NCBI RefSeq assembly: GCF_000001735.4
Contig: NC_003071.7
Location: 19,505,443-19,569,442 of the forward strand
Direction: 5' to 3'
From: Arabidopsis thaliana
Lineage: Eukaryota; Streptophyta; Magnoliopsida; Brassicales; Brassicaceae
Length of the DNA: 64,000 nt
Part shown: positions 1 to 13,244 of the stretch, piece by piece
Position numbering within the stretch: the stretch's first letter is position 1
How the letters are laid out: every line of letters begins with the position of its first letter
The notes under the pieces: generated by a model
What the model was told of the DNA's origin: nothing
Database searches by the model: none
The model's input: only the letters and a program-made list of their open reading frames with translations
Made by a program: the position numbers and the translations under genes

Positions 1-458
1 CTTTTTTTTCCACGTAATTGGTAAAATGGTAAGTATTTAGTAAACGCTTTCATTTAATATTTATTTAAAATCTCAAATAGACAAGTACAAAGCTTACCAT
101 TAGAAAGAGAAAAGGTATATAGCGATTTTATTTTTCTGGTGAAAAGAAGAGGCTCGCTAGCTCTATCATCGAACGGAATTGAAACAGACACTGATGTTTA
201 AAAATCAAAAAAAAAAAAAAAGAAGTGTCTCTGCACGTCCTATACTATATCAAAAGTCACATTTAGGAGCATAAGAATGCAATGATTAGGATCACGAGCT
301 AAAACGTGCGCTCAAGTCAGATCCCTTATTCTCATATAACTTTGGATTTATATATTAACCTATCGCTAAAACCCTATATAACTCTCATGGTACAACTTTC
401 ATTCATCAACGAAACACATTTAGACATATATTCAAATATTGAATTAAACTTTTAAAAA
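1..458 (+). promoter_or_regulatory. Upstream region of the Ole e 1-like gene
   Basis: This AT-rich DNA precedes the first gene. A TATA-like tract (CTATATAAC) at about 374-382 lies some 80 bases before the ATG at 459, a normal distance for a plant core promoter plus short leader. No other element or reading frame stands out. Confidence 0.5.
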
Positions 459-1062
459 ATGGCCCAAACTTGTTCGATTCTCTACATTCCCTACATGCTG
501 CTTCTCTCGTCTCTGTTTGCCGCCGGAATAGCCACAATCACCGAGGGGGAACTGCTTTCCTCGATGATCGGAGTCCAAGGTCTCATCTACTGCAAACGAG
601 GATCTAAGCTTACACCTATCCAAGGTAAATCTCATCATGTATATATTGTAAACTAGGATTGGAGTTCAAGGTCTCGTCTAAGCTTTTGTTTGATATATGT
701 GGACAGGTGCAGTGGCGAGAGTGACATGTGAGAGAACTGATGAATATGGTTACGAAGCGGAGGATGTGACGGTGCTTAGCCAAGCGACGGATGCAAAGGG
801 TTATTTCTTGGCGACGCTTTCTTCGTCGGAGGTGAAGGATTATAAGAAGGTGATCAAGATCAAAGAGTGCAGGGCGTTTCTTGAGCTTTCTCCATCTGAC
901 ACGTGTTCTTTTCCGACGGAGATTAACCGTGGAATCAGCGGAGCCATTCTCCAAAACTATCGTCTCCTAGAAAACAAGCTTAAGATGAAGCTTTTCACCG
1001 TTGGCCCTTTCGTCTTCTCCTCTGAGGAAACTCAGGACAAGTCTATCCCCAACGGCTACTAA
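459..1062 (+). CDS. Pollen Ole e 1 / extensin-like secreted protein
   Basis: Two exons, 459-624 and 707-1062, join in phase 1 to give 173 residues. The N-terminus is a hydrophobic signal peptide (about residues 1-25), so the product is probably secreted to the wall or apoplast. The motif VQGLIYCKRG followed by spaced cysteines is the usual start of the Ole e 1 / proline-rich protein domain, a small beta-rich fold of the plant cell surface. No proline-rich tail is present, so this is the short domain-only form. The intron is 82 bases with GT-AG ends. The family assignment is from the motif and size; the molecular role of such proteins is poorly known. I believe this is At2g47540. Confidence 0.85.
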
Positions 1063-3581
1063 ATTTAACAATGTTTTTTTTTTTTCTTTTTCAGTTTCTA
1101 ATGCCCTAATGGGTCATATTGGCCCATATATCATAATATATTTATGTATTTAGTGGCTTTTTGATTGCATAACTCACACATGCAACAATTACTGAAAATA
1201 TACTGAATATCTATTAATGCACGTGATTTTTAACTTTTATACACACTATAGATAAATCAAAGATCAAAATTGCAATATAATTACGGAATCCAATATCTTC
1301 TAAATTTGAAATTGTGAGTAAGAATATATATTTATGCTGCATAATTATAGTGTTTATACAGTGCATAATTACCTCCGTACGTTAATGTAGTTTCCAATAA
1401 GCAAACTATCAAATTATTACACTTTAATGGGACAAGTGCTTCGTATAATAGTGATTATTAATTACTACAGAAGGGCACAAGACAAAATTGAGAGTCAAAT
1501 AATTAATAAACACAACTCGAAAGAAACTTGCCTTAAATATGAAGAAGGCACATGCTTTTTCCGCGTAATTTGAACAACTAGTGCTAGTGGGTTTTGCTTA
1601 ACAGCTTAAGTAGATACATTACACAAAATTTTGAAAATTGAGTCATTAAAATATACAAATTATCTTAAATATGCTTGACTTTTACAAAAGTGGTTTAAAT
1701 TTTCTTGAGTTACGCAAACGGGCCAATTCCTTTGGCATTGCATGAATTTTCTTCACGCGTTATACTTTCATATCAAATAAAACGTCGCCGTTCAGAGATA
1801 CACTTTTTATTCAGTCCTTGGACTTGGATATGGAACACGGTTTTTAGTTGATCAGAAGTCAAACTCATTGTCCTATCTTGCCGAATTTAGAGGATTTATT
1901 TAAAAAATATTAAATAAATAACGCATGATAATGATAATTTATAAAAAGTATAACCAAAAAAATATCTCTTAAAGAAAAGAAAGAAAACAAAATGTAGTTT
2001 TGAGTTTATTGGTTATCTGGATTTCGGAAGATATATATGATTCATAATTTTTTAGGAGTTAAATTTATTTTTTAAGACTTTAAAAGAAAAGAAAAAAGTT
2101 AGTAGACATTGTTTCCCATAAAAAAACACCAGGTCTCTTAAGTCTCAAGTCTAAACCATTTTTCCTTTTCTGGTCAGATAATTCTATCACACATGCTTGA
2201 ATTTGAATAGAAAGACAACAAAAGATGGTTTAAAAAAAAAAAAAAAAAAAAAAAAAGACAACAAAAGACAACACTGGGAACATATTTACCCAAAATTCGA
2301 TAATGGACAAGCTACATTCAATCTATGCTTATGTTTTCGTTGCATGCGAATGCATGTTGTATTACGTTTATGAGGGTTGTGCTCTACGATGTATACTCTT
2401 CACATGACAATATGTACACTAATCTACATTGATAATACATATATTTGTTAAGTTCAAATAGCATTATCACAAATGATTAAGCTATATGTATGTTGTGGTG
2501 AATTTTCCATAAATAATTTGTCATCTGTCAATAAAATTTTAATGTATATTCTATAACGGAATTACGGTCAGATACATGTGTAGGTAATGAATTAAGTAAG
2601 ATATTAATATCTGTCGACAAATAAAAGCATCAATATGTATGTACATTCTCTTAAAACTGATTCGATTTCATTGTGTCACTGTGTATATTGTATAGAAACA
2701 TATCCAAATACGTATCTCATGCCTGTCCTCTAACTTAAAAACAAAAGAAAAAATTATCATACCAGCCAATTTAATGCACAAGATTAACTAATTGATCAAT
2801 AATTGGATACGTTACAACTCTATAAAATCATATCCATTACGCTTTGGGCAATGGCAAATTGGCAATGGAAGTAAAATCAAAAGTTAAACAAATGAATTAC
2901 CATTTGAAACACTCCAAATTGGTATTCGTGTCCAAAATAATTTTTCCAAATGTCCCATCATTCTAAAGTTTTTCACCTTATGCATGGAACCTTCCTAGTA
3001 TATATACAGTTCTAAAACGAATTTTATTTGCAATGGTCTATCAGAGATTATAATGTCAAGATCTTGACTTTTTGCTGATGTGTAGTGTAATGTGCTGTTT
3101 TACCAACATGTTATATATATAATCGAATTTTTTCTTGAAATGCCTAACGTTGGTTGACAATTTTATATTACGAAAACCTTTCCCTGATTATGCATATTCA
3201 AATTGCGGTAACAGAAGTTTGGTCAAAATTTGACTTTCATGTAAAAAAAAAAAAACTCAATTGACCTTAAACTTAAATTAAACACCCATTTATATATAAT
3301 TATCACGGATGGAATTTACTCCTTAATTACAGTGATTATTTATCTAATTTTTGGTGAGAGACAGATCTATGCGTGTGAATATTATCACAATATGGTATAT
3401 ATGTTGAATTTTTTGACACCGCCACAATTATATATGTAGTATGTACACACACATTATCATTGACTTGAATTTGTATGTATATTCAAATTCAACGTTCTCA
3501 AAACCCTATATATATAATCCAAAACATTTAGCAAAATATCTCCAAACCAAAACACAATTAAGCTAAAAAAAAAACCAAAGG
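1063..3581. other. Intergenic region, AT-rich, no gene seen
   Basis: About 2.5 kb between the Ole e 1-like gene and PME20. It holds homopolymer A runs (2231-2254, 3244-3254) and no frame with coding character on either strand. The last 100 bases include CTATATATATAATCC near 3506-3520, a plausible TATA box for PME20, whose ATG is at 3582. Confidence 0.5.
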
Positions 3582-6162
3582 ATGTCTCAGAAACTCATGT
3601 TCTTGTTCACCCTTGCCTGCCTCTCCTCGTTACCATCTCCTTTTATCTCCGCCCAAATACCGGCCATTGGAAATGCCACTTCACCGTCAAATATATGTAG
3701 ATTCGCGCCGGATCCATCTTATTGTAGATCGGTTCTTCCAAACCAGCCCGGAGATATATATTCCTACGGACGTTTGTCTCTACGAAGATCCCTCTCACGA
3801 GCCCGCCGGTTCATTTCGATGATCGACGCTGAACTTGACCGGAAAGGCAAAGTGGCTGCTAAATCCACAGTAGGGGCTCTCGAAGACTGCAAATTCCTAG
3901 CCAGCCTGACTATGGACTACCTCCTTAGTAGCTCACAGACGGCTGATTCCACCAAAACACTGTCGTTATCTAGGGCCGAGGATGTTCATACATTTCTGAG
4001 TGCTGCCATCACCAATGAGCAGACTTGTCTTGAAGGACTTAAATCAACGGCGTCCGAAAATGGTCTTTCCGGTGATCTTTTCAACGATACAAAACTCTAT
4101 GGGGTGTCTCTTGCCCTTTTCTCCAAAGGTATAAACAAAAGTTATCCAACATGCACGTAATTCCCATTTTTTTTGTTCATATATGATACTTTAAATATAC
4201 ACGTAATCGTCTATAATGTTGCACGAAATCTTCTTCATTTAATTTGCTTTTAATTTCTACTATTCTTGCTTTCGTGAAGAATGCATCATTTTGTTATAGG
4301 AGAAATCTTTTGACCACATGGCTTGTGGCGTAATTGGTTTGTGGATGTATGTCGTTTTGCCACCATCCGATTCAAAAATGCTTAATACATGTTATTTGTC
4401 AAAAAAAAAAAATCGTCAGAAATAATAATAGAAATCACAACCACAAATTACTAGGAGAAATATGTGTGCCTGTACATATATAAACTAAAATATGAAAATG
4501 CATTTTCGTATTTGACTTTGTAGGTTGGGTGCCAAGAAGGCAAAGATCGAGACCGATTTGGCAACCACAAGCCAGGTTCAAAAAGTTTTTTGGTTTCCGT
4601 AACGGTAAATTACCGTTAAAGATGACGGAAAGGGCACGTGCCGTTTACAACACCGTGACTAGAAGAAAGCTTCTCCAATCGGATGCAGACGCCGTTCAGG
4701 TGAGCGACATTGTGACGGTGATCCAGAACGGGACGGGAAACTTCACGACCATAAACGCCGCCATTGCAGCTGCACCAAATAAAACTGACGGTAGTAACGG
4801 TTACTTCTTGATCTACGTAACGGCGGGATTGTACGAGGAATACGTGGAAGTTCCCAAGAACAAGAGATATGTGATGATGATCGGTGACGGCATCAACCAG
4901 ACCGTTATCACCGGAAACAGGAGTGTCGTTGATGGATGGACAACTTTCAATTCAGCCACATTTAGTAAGTTCATATTTATTTCATTTAATCACACAAAAC
5001 CAACTTCATATTGAAAAAATTAGAACATAATATACGGTTTAGATTAGCATTAGAGTTTTGTCCACACGATTTTTAAAATTATTAGAAAATATGAAGACAT
5101 GTGCACAAAACATGGCTTCTTCGTGCAAGTGCGATGTAACTATTGTTTGAGAAACTTTTGTTTATCAAATATGTAGATCATTAATTAAGAAACAATAACT
5201 GTTGTAAGTTGAACATAAAAATATTGCAAGTCCACTTAGCTTTTTAGTATAGACTTTCCCATGCAATGGATGGCGACTTGGTCGGATGGTCCACCGAAAG
5301 TCTTGACTCCACGTCAATTCGTCGTGTCCTCAACTAACCTAATACCATAGTCCAATAAACTTTTTTTTTTTCCTCTTTACAAATATTTTGTTTCATAGTC
5401 CAATTTATAGTTTTTTTTTTTTAATTCTAATAATTAACTAACTCTACGTTTTGTTCACAAATGGCAGTTCTATCAGGTCCCAACTTTATTGGTGTAAACA
5501 TAACAATCCGCAATACGGCAGGACCAACCAAAGGCCAAGCTGTGGCATTGAGGAGTGGTGGGGACTTGTCTGTTTTCTACAGTTGTAGTTTTGAAGCCTA
5601 TCAAGACACGTTATACACACATTCTCTCAGACAGTTTTATCGTGAATGTGATGTCTATGGTACTGTTGATTTTATATTTGGTAACGCTGCAGTGGTATTA
5701 CAAAACTGTAATTTGTATCCACGTCAACCTCGCAAAGGTCAATCGAACGAGGTTACGGCTCAAGGTCGTACTGATCCGAACCAAAACACTGGGACGGCAA
5801 TTCATGGTTGTACTATAAGACCGGCAGATGATTTGGCTACGAGCAACTATACAGTGAAGACTTATCTTGGTCGACCATGGAAGGAATATTCTAGAACCGT
5901 TGTCATGCAAACTTACATAGACGGGTTTCTAGAACCGAGTGGTTGGAATGCATGGTCTGGTGATTTTGCATTGAGCACACTTTACTACGCGGAATATAAT
6001 AATACCGGACCTGGTTCTGACACGACAAACCGAGTCACTTGGCCTGGTTATCACGTCATCAACGCAACTGATGCTTCCAATTTCACGGTCACCAATTTCC
6101 TTGTTGGTGAAGGTTGGATTGGACAAACCGGAGTGCCTTTCGTGGGTGGACTGATCGCATAA
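3582..6162 (+). CDS. PME20: Pectin methylesterase 20 with N-terminal inhibitor domain
   Basis: Exons 3582-4128, 4524-4964 and 5468-6162 join to 560 residues. A signal peptide (about 1-24) is followed by a PMEI-type pro-region (about 25-185) and a basic linker with the RRKLL processing motif at 229-233, where subtilases release the mature enzyme. The catalytic part (about 245-560) shows QAVALR, QDTLY (Asp376), VDFIFGN (Asp397) and LGRPW (Arg465), the known catalytic residues of the family. The enzyme removes methyl esters from homogalacturonan in the cell wall, releasing methanol and free carboxylates. Intron 1 carries a SINE-like insert. Intron 2 is about 500 bases. I believe this is At2g47550. 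Confidence 0.93.
4297..4461 (+). mobile_element. tRNA-derived SINE-like insert in PME20 intron 1
   Basis: The core (about 4307-4390) has an A-box-like TGGCGTAATTGG at 4325-4336 and a B-box-like segment CCGATTCAAAA near 4367-4377, in the right order for a tRNA-derived SINE, and ends in an A run at 4401-4412. A 10-bp direct repeat TAGGAGAAAT sits at 4297-4306 and again at 4452-4461. This could be the target-site duplication, but the second copy lies 40 bases past the A run, so the 3' limit is uncertain. It resembles the RathE class of Arabidopsis SINEs. It lies in the sense direction of PME20 within an otherwise ordinary intron. Confidence 0.5.
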
Positions 6163-6491
6163 TCAACCAACCTTATACTATATATGATATGTTAATTAGT
6201 TAAATTATTTAATCATTCATGTGTTGTTTTTTTAATCAAATAATTATTTAGTGGTGCCTGATTCAATACGATTTGTAATAACTTTAACTTACTATTGTAC
6301 AACCGAATGGTTTTCTTCGAAATCTAATAATAATGAACGGGTAATCAAATTAATGTGATTAGACTAATTAGAAGTAGACGCTCAGGCTCAGTGGTCCCCA
6401 GGAGTAACGGCCACGTGTGCTGATATAAATTCCACGTGTCAAAGTTCATGCGTTTTTTGAAAAAAATAGAAACCCATTTACCCGCCCGCAA
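6163..6491. other. Convergent 3' intergenic region, PME20 and ATL64
   Basis: These 329 bases separate the 3' ends of PME20 (plus) and ATL64 (minus) and should hold both 3' UTRs. A CACGTG G-box core occurs at 6411-6416 and a related CCACGTGTC at 6432-6440. Given the position these are probably chance matches. No other feature is seen. Confidence 0.4.
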
Positions 6492-7175
6492 TCAGATGCT
6501 CCATAGCCTTTTTAAAGACAAAACCCGACTACCCGGAAACTTTGATCCGTTTTCGATGGGTAGACCCGGATTTGAGCCTTCAAATTCAACTTCTCTGGAA
6601 ATATCCACAATGATACCGGCGAGGTCAATCGGTTCTCTCTCGCAACCCTCCGTCGGAAATGTCAACGGCGAAGAAGAAGAAGAAGAACCGGTTTCAATGA
6701 CCTGAAACGGGGGTTGAACCGGAGCTCTGCAAAGCGGGCAAGTGGATCTGGAACGGAACCAAGTATCGATGCAGTCGACGTGAAAAGAGTGGCCACATTT
6801 AGGAAGAAGACGGCCTTCGTCTTCTTCCTCGAACTCCGACAAGCAGACGGAGCACTCCTCCTTCTCTTCTGGTGGTGGTGGATTCTTGGAGGAGTAAACG
6901 AAGATCGGAATCTTGTCGAGAACAGCCTGGTCGAGAGCTTGGTCTCGGGGTGAGGCGGAGAGAGTGCGGAGGTGAGAACGAATACGGCGGCGAATGCGAC
7001 GGTTGTGACGACGGAATAACCAACGGGCGTAGCTGTGGAAGCAGAGGATCATAATAACGGCGACGAATAGAACGATCACGGAGGAGAGCATGATTTTGCC
7101 GTTGAGAGCGTAGCCTGAAGACGTGTGGCTCACGCTCCCCCAAATAGGCTTTGTGCTTTCTTCACCGATTCCCAT
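6492..7175 (-). CDS. ATL64: RING-H2 E3 ubiquitin ligase of the ATL family
   Basis: A single exon encodes 227 residues. A hydrophobic helix (about 28-48) anchors the protein in a membrane and is followed by a very basic stretch (52-70). A spacer replaces the usual GLD motif with [11 protein letters not shown]. The RING-H2 domain has all eight ligands: C108, C111, C127, H129, H132, C135, C146 and C149, with the C-x2-C-x15-C-x-H-x2-H-x2-C-x10-C-x2-C spacing, plus the W139 typical of E2-binding ATLs. The acidic and serine-rich tail is of unknown use. ATLs are intronless in most cases, as here. Substrates are unknown. I believe this is At2g47560. Confidence 0.92.
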
Positions 7176-7402
7176 AATACTAAAGAGTGACGGATATCTT
7201 TTAGAACCAAGAAAGAGAAACAGAGAGCCTAATCAAAATGGTAAAATGGGCAGAAGAAGACAGTGGACAAGTTCTTTAATAAAAGTGTTTGGGGTTTTAG
7301 AGCTCCTCTTCTCTATTTATAGCAAATATTTTCTTATGTTTTATTTTTACCATTTGGTCCCTCCCTTTTTATTTTATTTCTTCAAGTTTTCTACAAGTTC
7401 CT

Positions 7403-7550
7403 AGTTCTTGAACCCACTTGTGACCTCTCAGTCTATTGATATGCCAAAAGAAAGTAATTCGACAAGTTCTTGAGCCCACTTGTGACTTCTTAGTCTATTG
7501 ATATGTCAAAAGAAACTCAACAAGTTCTTCAGCCCACTTGTGATTTCCCT
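7403..7550. repeat. Three diverged tandem copies, about 60 bp each
   Basis: Copies begin AGTTCTTGAACCCACTTGTG at 7403, AGTTCTTGAGCCCACTTGTG at 7465 and AGTTCTTCAGCCCACTTGTG at 7523, with spacings of 62 and 58 bases. The third is cut short. The copies differ by several substitutions, so this array is older than the 58-bp array about 330 bases downstream. It lies 230-375 bases upstream of the ATL64 start codon, inside its likely promoter. Confidence 0.85.
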
Positions 7551-7880
7551 CAAATTACTCTCGAGCATCCCATACATTATTCTTGTCTTTTTCTCCCCCA
7601 TTTTTTTCTAATACAGATTTTGTTTTGTTTTGTTTTAACACGATTGTGATGATGAGTACATAACCGGTTGAATTGAACAATGATTACGGAATTGCGCAAT
7701 TTCTTATGATTCAGTCGGTTATTTAGAATCATGATTTATATTCAGTCATTATGCTAAACTTCTGTTTATTTATTTTTTATATCATGATTTGGTGATTGTG
7801 ATCTGGTATAATCAAGTAGGCAGAGTCTATATTTATTTACTTTTAGATATGGATGTCAAAAGCAATAAATAATTAACATA

Positions 7881-8169
7881 GTATATATGCACGAGTCAAA
7901 CTGAGAAATTCATGCATAACTTAATAAACACACACGGGGTATATATGCACGAGTCAAACTGAGAAATTCATGCATAACTTAATAAACACACACGGGGTAT
8001 ATATGCACGAGTCAAACTGAGAAATTCATGCATAACTTAATAAACACACACGGGGTATATATGCACGAGTCAAACTGAGAAATTCATGCATAACTTAATA
8101 AACACACACGGGGTATATATGCACGAGTCAAACTGAGAAATTCATGCATAACTTAATAAACACACACGG
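7881..8169. repeat. Minisatellite: five apparently identical 58-bp units
   Basis: Units start at 7881, 7939, 7997, 8055 and 8113, each beginning GTATATATGCACGAGTCAAA and ending in an AACACACACGG tract. By eye the five copies are identical except at the outer edge of the last. Such uniformity implies very recent expansion or ongoing homogenisation. Copy number is likely to vary between accessions. The array lies about 700 bases upstream of the ATL64 start. Confidence 0.93.
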
Positions 8170-10455
8170 ACGAATATCATTATATTGTTCTTGCTTAGAT
8201 GCTAATCTTAGATGGCCTTCCTCATTTTGCTTTGCTTTGATGGATCGATCTCTAGGCTAGCTCTAGCACTTGTTTTCTCTTGCTTTTTAGTAATAAAAAT
8301 ATATATTTTTCTTTCATTTCCTTTCGTTTGAGTCATTTTCAAAAATATGGCTTTAAGACCATTTTTACACATCAGAACCTAATAAGTGTTTTGTCGTGAA
8401 GAGGAATGTAAATTGGATTTCCGTTGGAATTTTCTAGTCTGTTTTACAAATTGATTACGACCTTATTGCTCTCTACGCCTTTTTCAGTCTTGTTTCTACT
8501 TTACATAACATTGGTCTACCTCGATCGATTAAAAATATATATAACATTGGTCTACCATATAATAATATACAAATGACAATGGTGTGTGATTTCCCCCAAA
8601 ATCACATATACTCATTTAGATTTAGATTTGATACTATACACCTTTTTCATGTTAAATTTAATAGTTATAAAATCAAAAATTATTTCGCTCATAGACAACA
8701 TGGGTCACAAATTATATGCTCTTCTATAATTAGTTACCATCACCATTATTATTATTCTTTTCATTTCTCACTCAATTTCGCAGTTTTCTACTTTTCTTGC
8801 TTCTCAATGTTCAACAGCATTACAATTATTATAAATATACAAAAAGTTAACGTAGTTTTAATATATTGGCCAAGGTTAGTGAAATGTTGTTTAAAATAGT
8901 ATTTCGATGTACAAGTTGTTTTTTTAATTCACGGGTTTGCTCATACGTCGGCCGCAGAAATAGCGAATCTATGGGTATTCACTTAAGTTGCCATGTTGGG
9001 TAATTTATTTGATTATTGTTTAACCAACAGCAATAAGAGAGAGAAAAGATTGTATTATGATTTGATGAACAAGATAAGGTTGCCCATTGGTCAAAACATT
9101 CCCCAAGTTGGGATATATTTCTATTTTCATCATCCTTCCATGTGATGTGCCGTGCGGCAAATCTAGAATAATGTACTATCAAAGTTGTCAAAAAGTAAAA
9201 AAACATACCAAAATATCAAAAACAATCTTTGTTAGTTTGTTTCCTTTCCGATGGAATCAATTTACGACACACCAAAATAAAATGCAATCTAGGACCATGT
9301 TTTGTTGTTTGAATTTCATTCAGTTAATAAAATGATGATACAAGAAATAATCATTCACATTTCTATGAAACTTCAGATGACCACTTTCTCTTTTTAAAAT
9401 TTTCTTAGAAAGGATATTGGTAGTCAAGAAAAGGCAAGAGAGAAAAACATTTACAAAAGAGTTAGGCTGAAAATAGGGACATTTGTGAAAAAGTAAGAAT
9501 TGATTTTACAGAAAAAGGAAGTAAATACAATAAAATAAAGAAGGATAGCGCTACTAGTATCTATTTTAAAATAAAATAATTCCCTATTTTAGTAAATTAT
9601 TTATCAAAAACACAATTTATTTCACAAATTATTTTATAATTAAGGTCACTTTTATATTTAGTAAAATTGTAAACAAATGATATATTAAGAATAAATAGTA
9701 CTAGATAAATCTAAGTAGTTTCGATAATTCTTTTTTCAAAATTTTGATTTTGTAATATGATGTAACACCAAGTCAAGGTTTATACATTGAGCCTAGTCAT
9801 GGCCAACGCATTCCTCTCCCTTTCTTCCCCTTTATTACTTTCTTTTTTCCTTGTAACGTTTTTTTGCCTCACCTTTATTTATTTATTTTGGTTTTCTTTC
9901 TTTCAAGTCATTTCGAATCCAAAAGATTAAAGAAAAACTGGAACAATAACACGTACCAGCTTACTTATTAGCAATCAGAAAGAAAGACAGTGACTGACGC
10001 CAATATCTTAGACATTACAAAGATGAGGAAACCCAACGTACGTTCTTCACTTACACAATCTAATCATAGCGTGAGAAGATCTTTTGGATCAATTAAAGGT
10101 ATTGACAAAGAGAGTTACCCAAATGAAAAAGGATCAAACATTTGATCTAATCCAAAACCCGATAATGCGCAAATAAAAAAGGAAAAGACAAGTTTTGAAA
10201 GTCGAAAGGTAACCGATTACTTCAGAAAAATTTCAAGTATTACTCTAGTTCATCAGAAATCCAATTTGCCATTTATGATAACTAATCAAATCAAATACTA
10301 TAAGGAGCAAAAGCAGAACTAAAAGAGAGAAAGATTTTCTCCTACTTAGTTTTCATATATATATATCATTATAGCAATGTAAAAGTATAATCCATAATAG
10401 TTAAAAGATAAACTCAAGTCATACACAGACTGACCATGAAGTTTCGTAGCTAGGC

Positions 10456-11483
<1,028 letters not shown>

Positions 11484-11599
11484 CTAAAATGATGAAACAC
11501 ACAGAAGAAGCCCAAAGTGAGAGTCAAAATCTAGAAAGAAGCAGAACCGAAGATTGCTTGGGAGTGAAGATAAGAAGTGAAACTACTAATAATATGTAT

Positions 11600-11672
11600 C
11601 AGTTTAGGGTTTTTGATGGGCTAAATATATTAATCGGCCCACTAATAAGAATATTGGGCTAACTGATGGGCT
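11600..11672. promoter_or_regulatory. Shared RPL18A/U1A promoter: telo-box and site II motifs
   Basis: The 303 bases between the divergent genes contain a telo-box (AGTTTAGGGTTT, 11602-11613) and four TGGGCY/RGCCCA site II motifs: 11617-11622, 11636-11641, 11655-11660 and 11667-11672. This pair of elements is the hallmark of plant ribosomal-protein and other growth-related promoters, where TCP and telomere-repeat-binding factors act. The cluster probably drives both genes. Confidence 0.75.
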
Positions 11673-11786
11673 TATTAGGGCTTTAGGAGGAACAGAGTTA
11701 AACCTCACTTTTTTTTATTAATTCGATTTTGGGTGGTTCCGGCTAATAATCTTCTCCGAATTCGACGGAGAGATTTGGTGAAGACG

Positions 11787-13244
11787 ATGGAGATGCAAGA
11801 GGCTAATCAAGGAGGAGGATCGGAGGTTTCTCCGAATCAGACGATTTACATCAACAATCTCAACGAAAAAGTGAAGCTTGATGGTACTTAATTTTTTTTT
11901 TTTTTTTTTTTTTGTTTTATCGTCTCGTATATCTTCTTCTTCTCCTCCGATTTGAGTTGATTGATCTCTTCATTGTTGTTATTGGTAACTTTGTTCTACA
12001 GAGCTGAAGAAATCGCTGAATGCAGTGTTCTCTCAGTTCGGGAAGATACTGGAGATATTGGCGTTTAAGACCTTTAAGCACAAAGGACAAGCTTGGGTAG
12101 TCTTCGACAACACCGAGTCTGCTTCCACTGCTATTGCTAAAATGAATAATTTTCCTTTCTACGACAAGGAGATGGTACCAATTCCTTCCACTCCAGTTAC
12201 TTTCTTGATAACTTCTTCTTACTCGATGTGTTTTGGTTTGCCTATTTGCCCCTAGAGTTAGTGGAACACCTAATTAGGGTTTGAATCTACTGATTAGAGA
12301 GCTTTTCTTAGTGAACCACATGGATTCTATTTGAAAGACCCTTTATATGTTTAGTGGTTGCTTTTAGGTTATTGACCATGTTTTAGGTTGTGGAAATACT
12401 TATCAATCACTTTGCTATATTATTAATTCCTAACTTTAACAATGTGGACAGAGAATACAATATGCCAAAACAAAATCAGATGTTGTTGCCAAGGCCGATG
12501 GTACATTTGTTCCTCGCGAGAAGAGAAAGAGACATGAGGAGAAAGGTGACACTTTTTTTTTACTTCATTGCTTCATTGGCTCACTTTGACCATTACTGCA
12601 TATGTGTACATGAGATTTATTGCTCTGTTTCTCATTCCCACATTCTGCATTTGATCATTAGTAGTCACATCACATTCACATTGCTTCTCCACAACCTACA
12701 AACAGTTTGTTTTCGCATCTAAATATCGTCTTTGGAAGTGCAGGAGGCGGCAAGAAAAAGAAAGACCAGCACCATGATTCTACACAGATGGGCATGCCCA
12801 TGAACTCAGCATATCCAGGTGTCTATGGAGCTGCACCTCCTGTGAGTTATTTCAACATCTTCTTAACTCTAATCTTGATTCATACGTTTGGGGGACGCTC
12901 TTAATTCTTTTCCTGTATTCTGATGATCGTTCTTATTGCCACGCTTTTCACAGCTATCGCAAGTACCATACCCTGGTGGTATGAAACCCAATATGCCCGA
13001 GGCACCAGCTCCGCCAAATAATATTCTCTTTGTCCAAAACCTTCCTCACGAGACAACTCCAATGGTGCTTCAGATGTTGTTCTGCCAGTACCAAGGATTT
13101 AAGGAAGTTAGAATGATTGAAGCCAAACCGGGAATCGCCTTTGTGGAGTTTGCTGATGAGATGCAGTCGACGGTCGCAATGCAGGGACTTCAAGGTTTCA
13201 AGATTCAGCAAAACCAGATGCTCATCACGTATGCCAAGAAATAG
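11787..13244 (+). CDS. U1A: U1 snRNP protein A (U1A), two RRMs
   Basis: Exons 11787-11883, 12002-12174, 12452-12545, 12744-12841 and 12954-13244 give 250 residues. The N-terminal RRM has RNP2 IYINNL (about 20-25) and RNP1 KGQAWVVF. The C-terminal RRM has RNP2 ILFVQNL and RNP1 GIAFVEF. A lysine-rich and Gly/Pro/Met-rich linker joins them. The protein binds stem-loop II of U1 snRNA and takes part in 5' splice-site recognition in the nucleus. The order and length match plant U1A, and the only close family alternative, U2B'', has a different linker. I believe this is At2g47580. Confidence 0.93.

Larger units (their letters stand above)
7176..10455. other. Gene-poor intergenic region with two tandem arrays
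   Basis: About 3.3 kb between the 5' end of ATL64 and the 3' end of RPL18A. Apart from the two arrays listed separately, it is AT-rich single-copy-looking DNA. Long frames at 8573-8899 and 9087-9335 are poor in coding character (runs of Y, F, I, H and K with no domain), so I do not call them genes. Confidence 0.5.

Noticed and set aside
8573-9335. Two frames of 108 and 82 codons in the ATL64-RPL18A spacer
   Set aside because: Residue use follows AT-rich DNA, with no recognisable motif or promoter context.
9794-9928. Short frame MANAFLSLSSPLLLSFFL, resembling a signal peptide
   Set aside because: Hydrophobicity comes from a T-rich tract; no mature domain follows.
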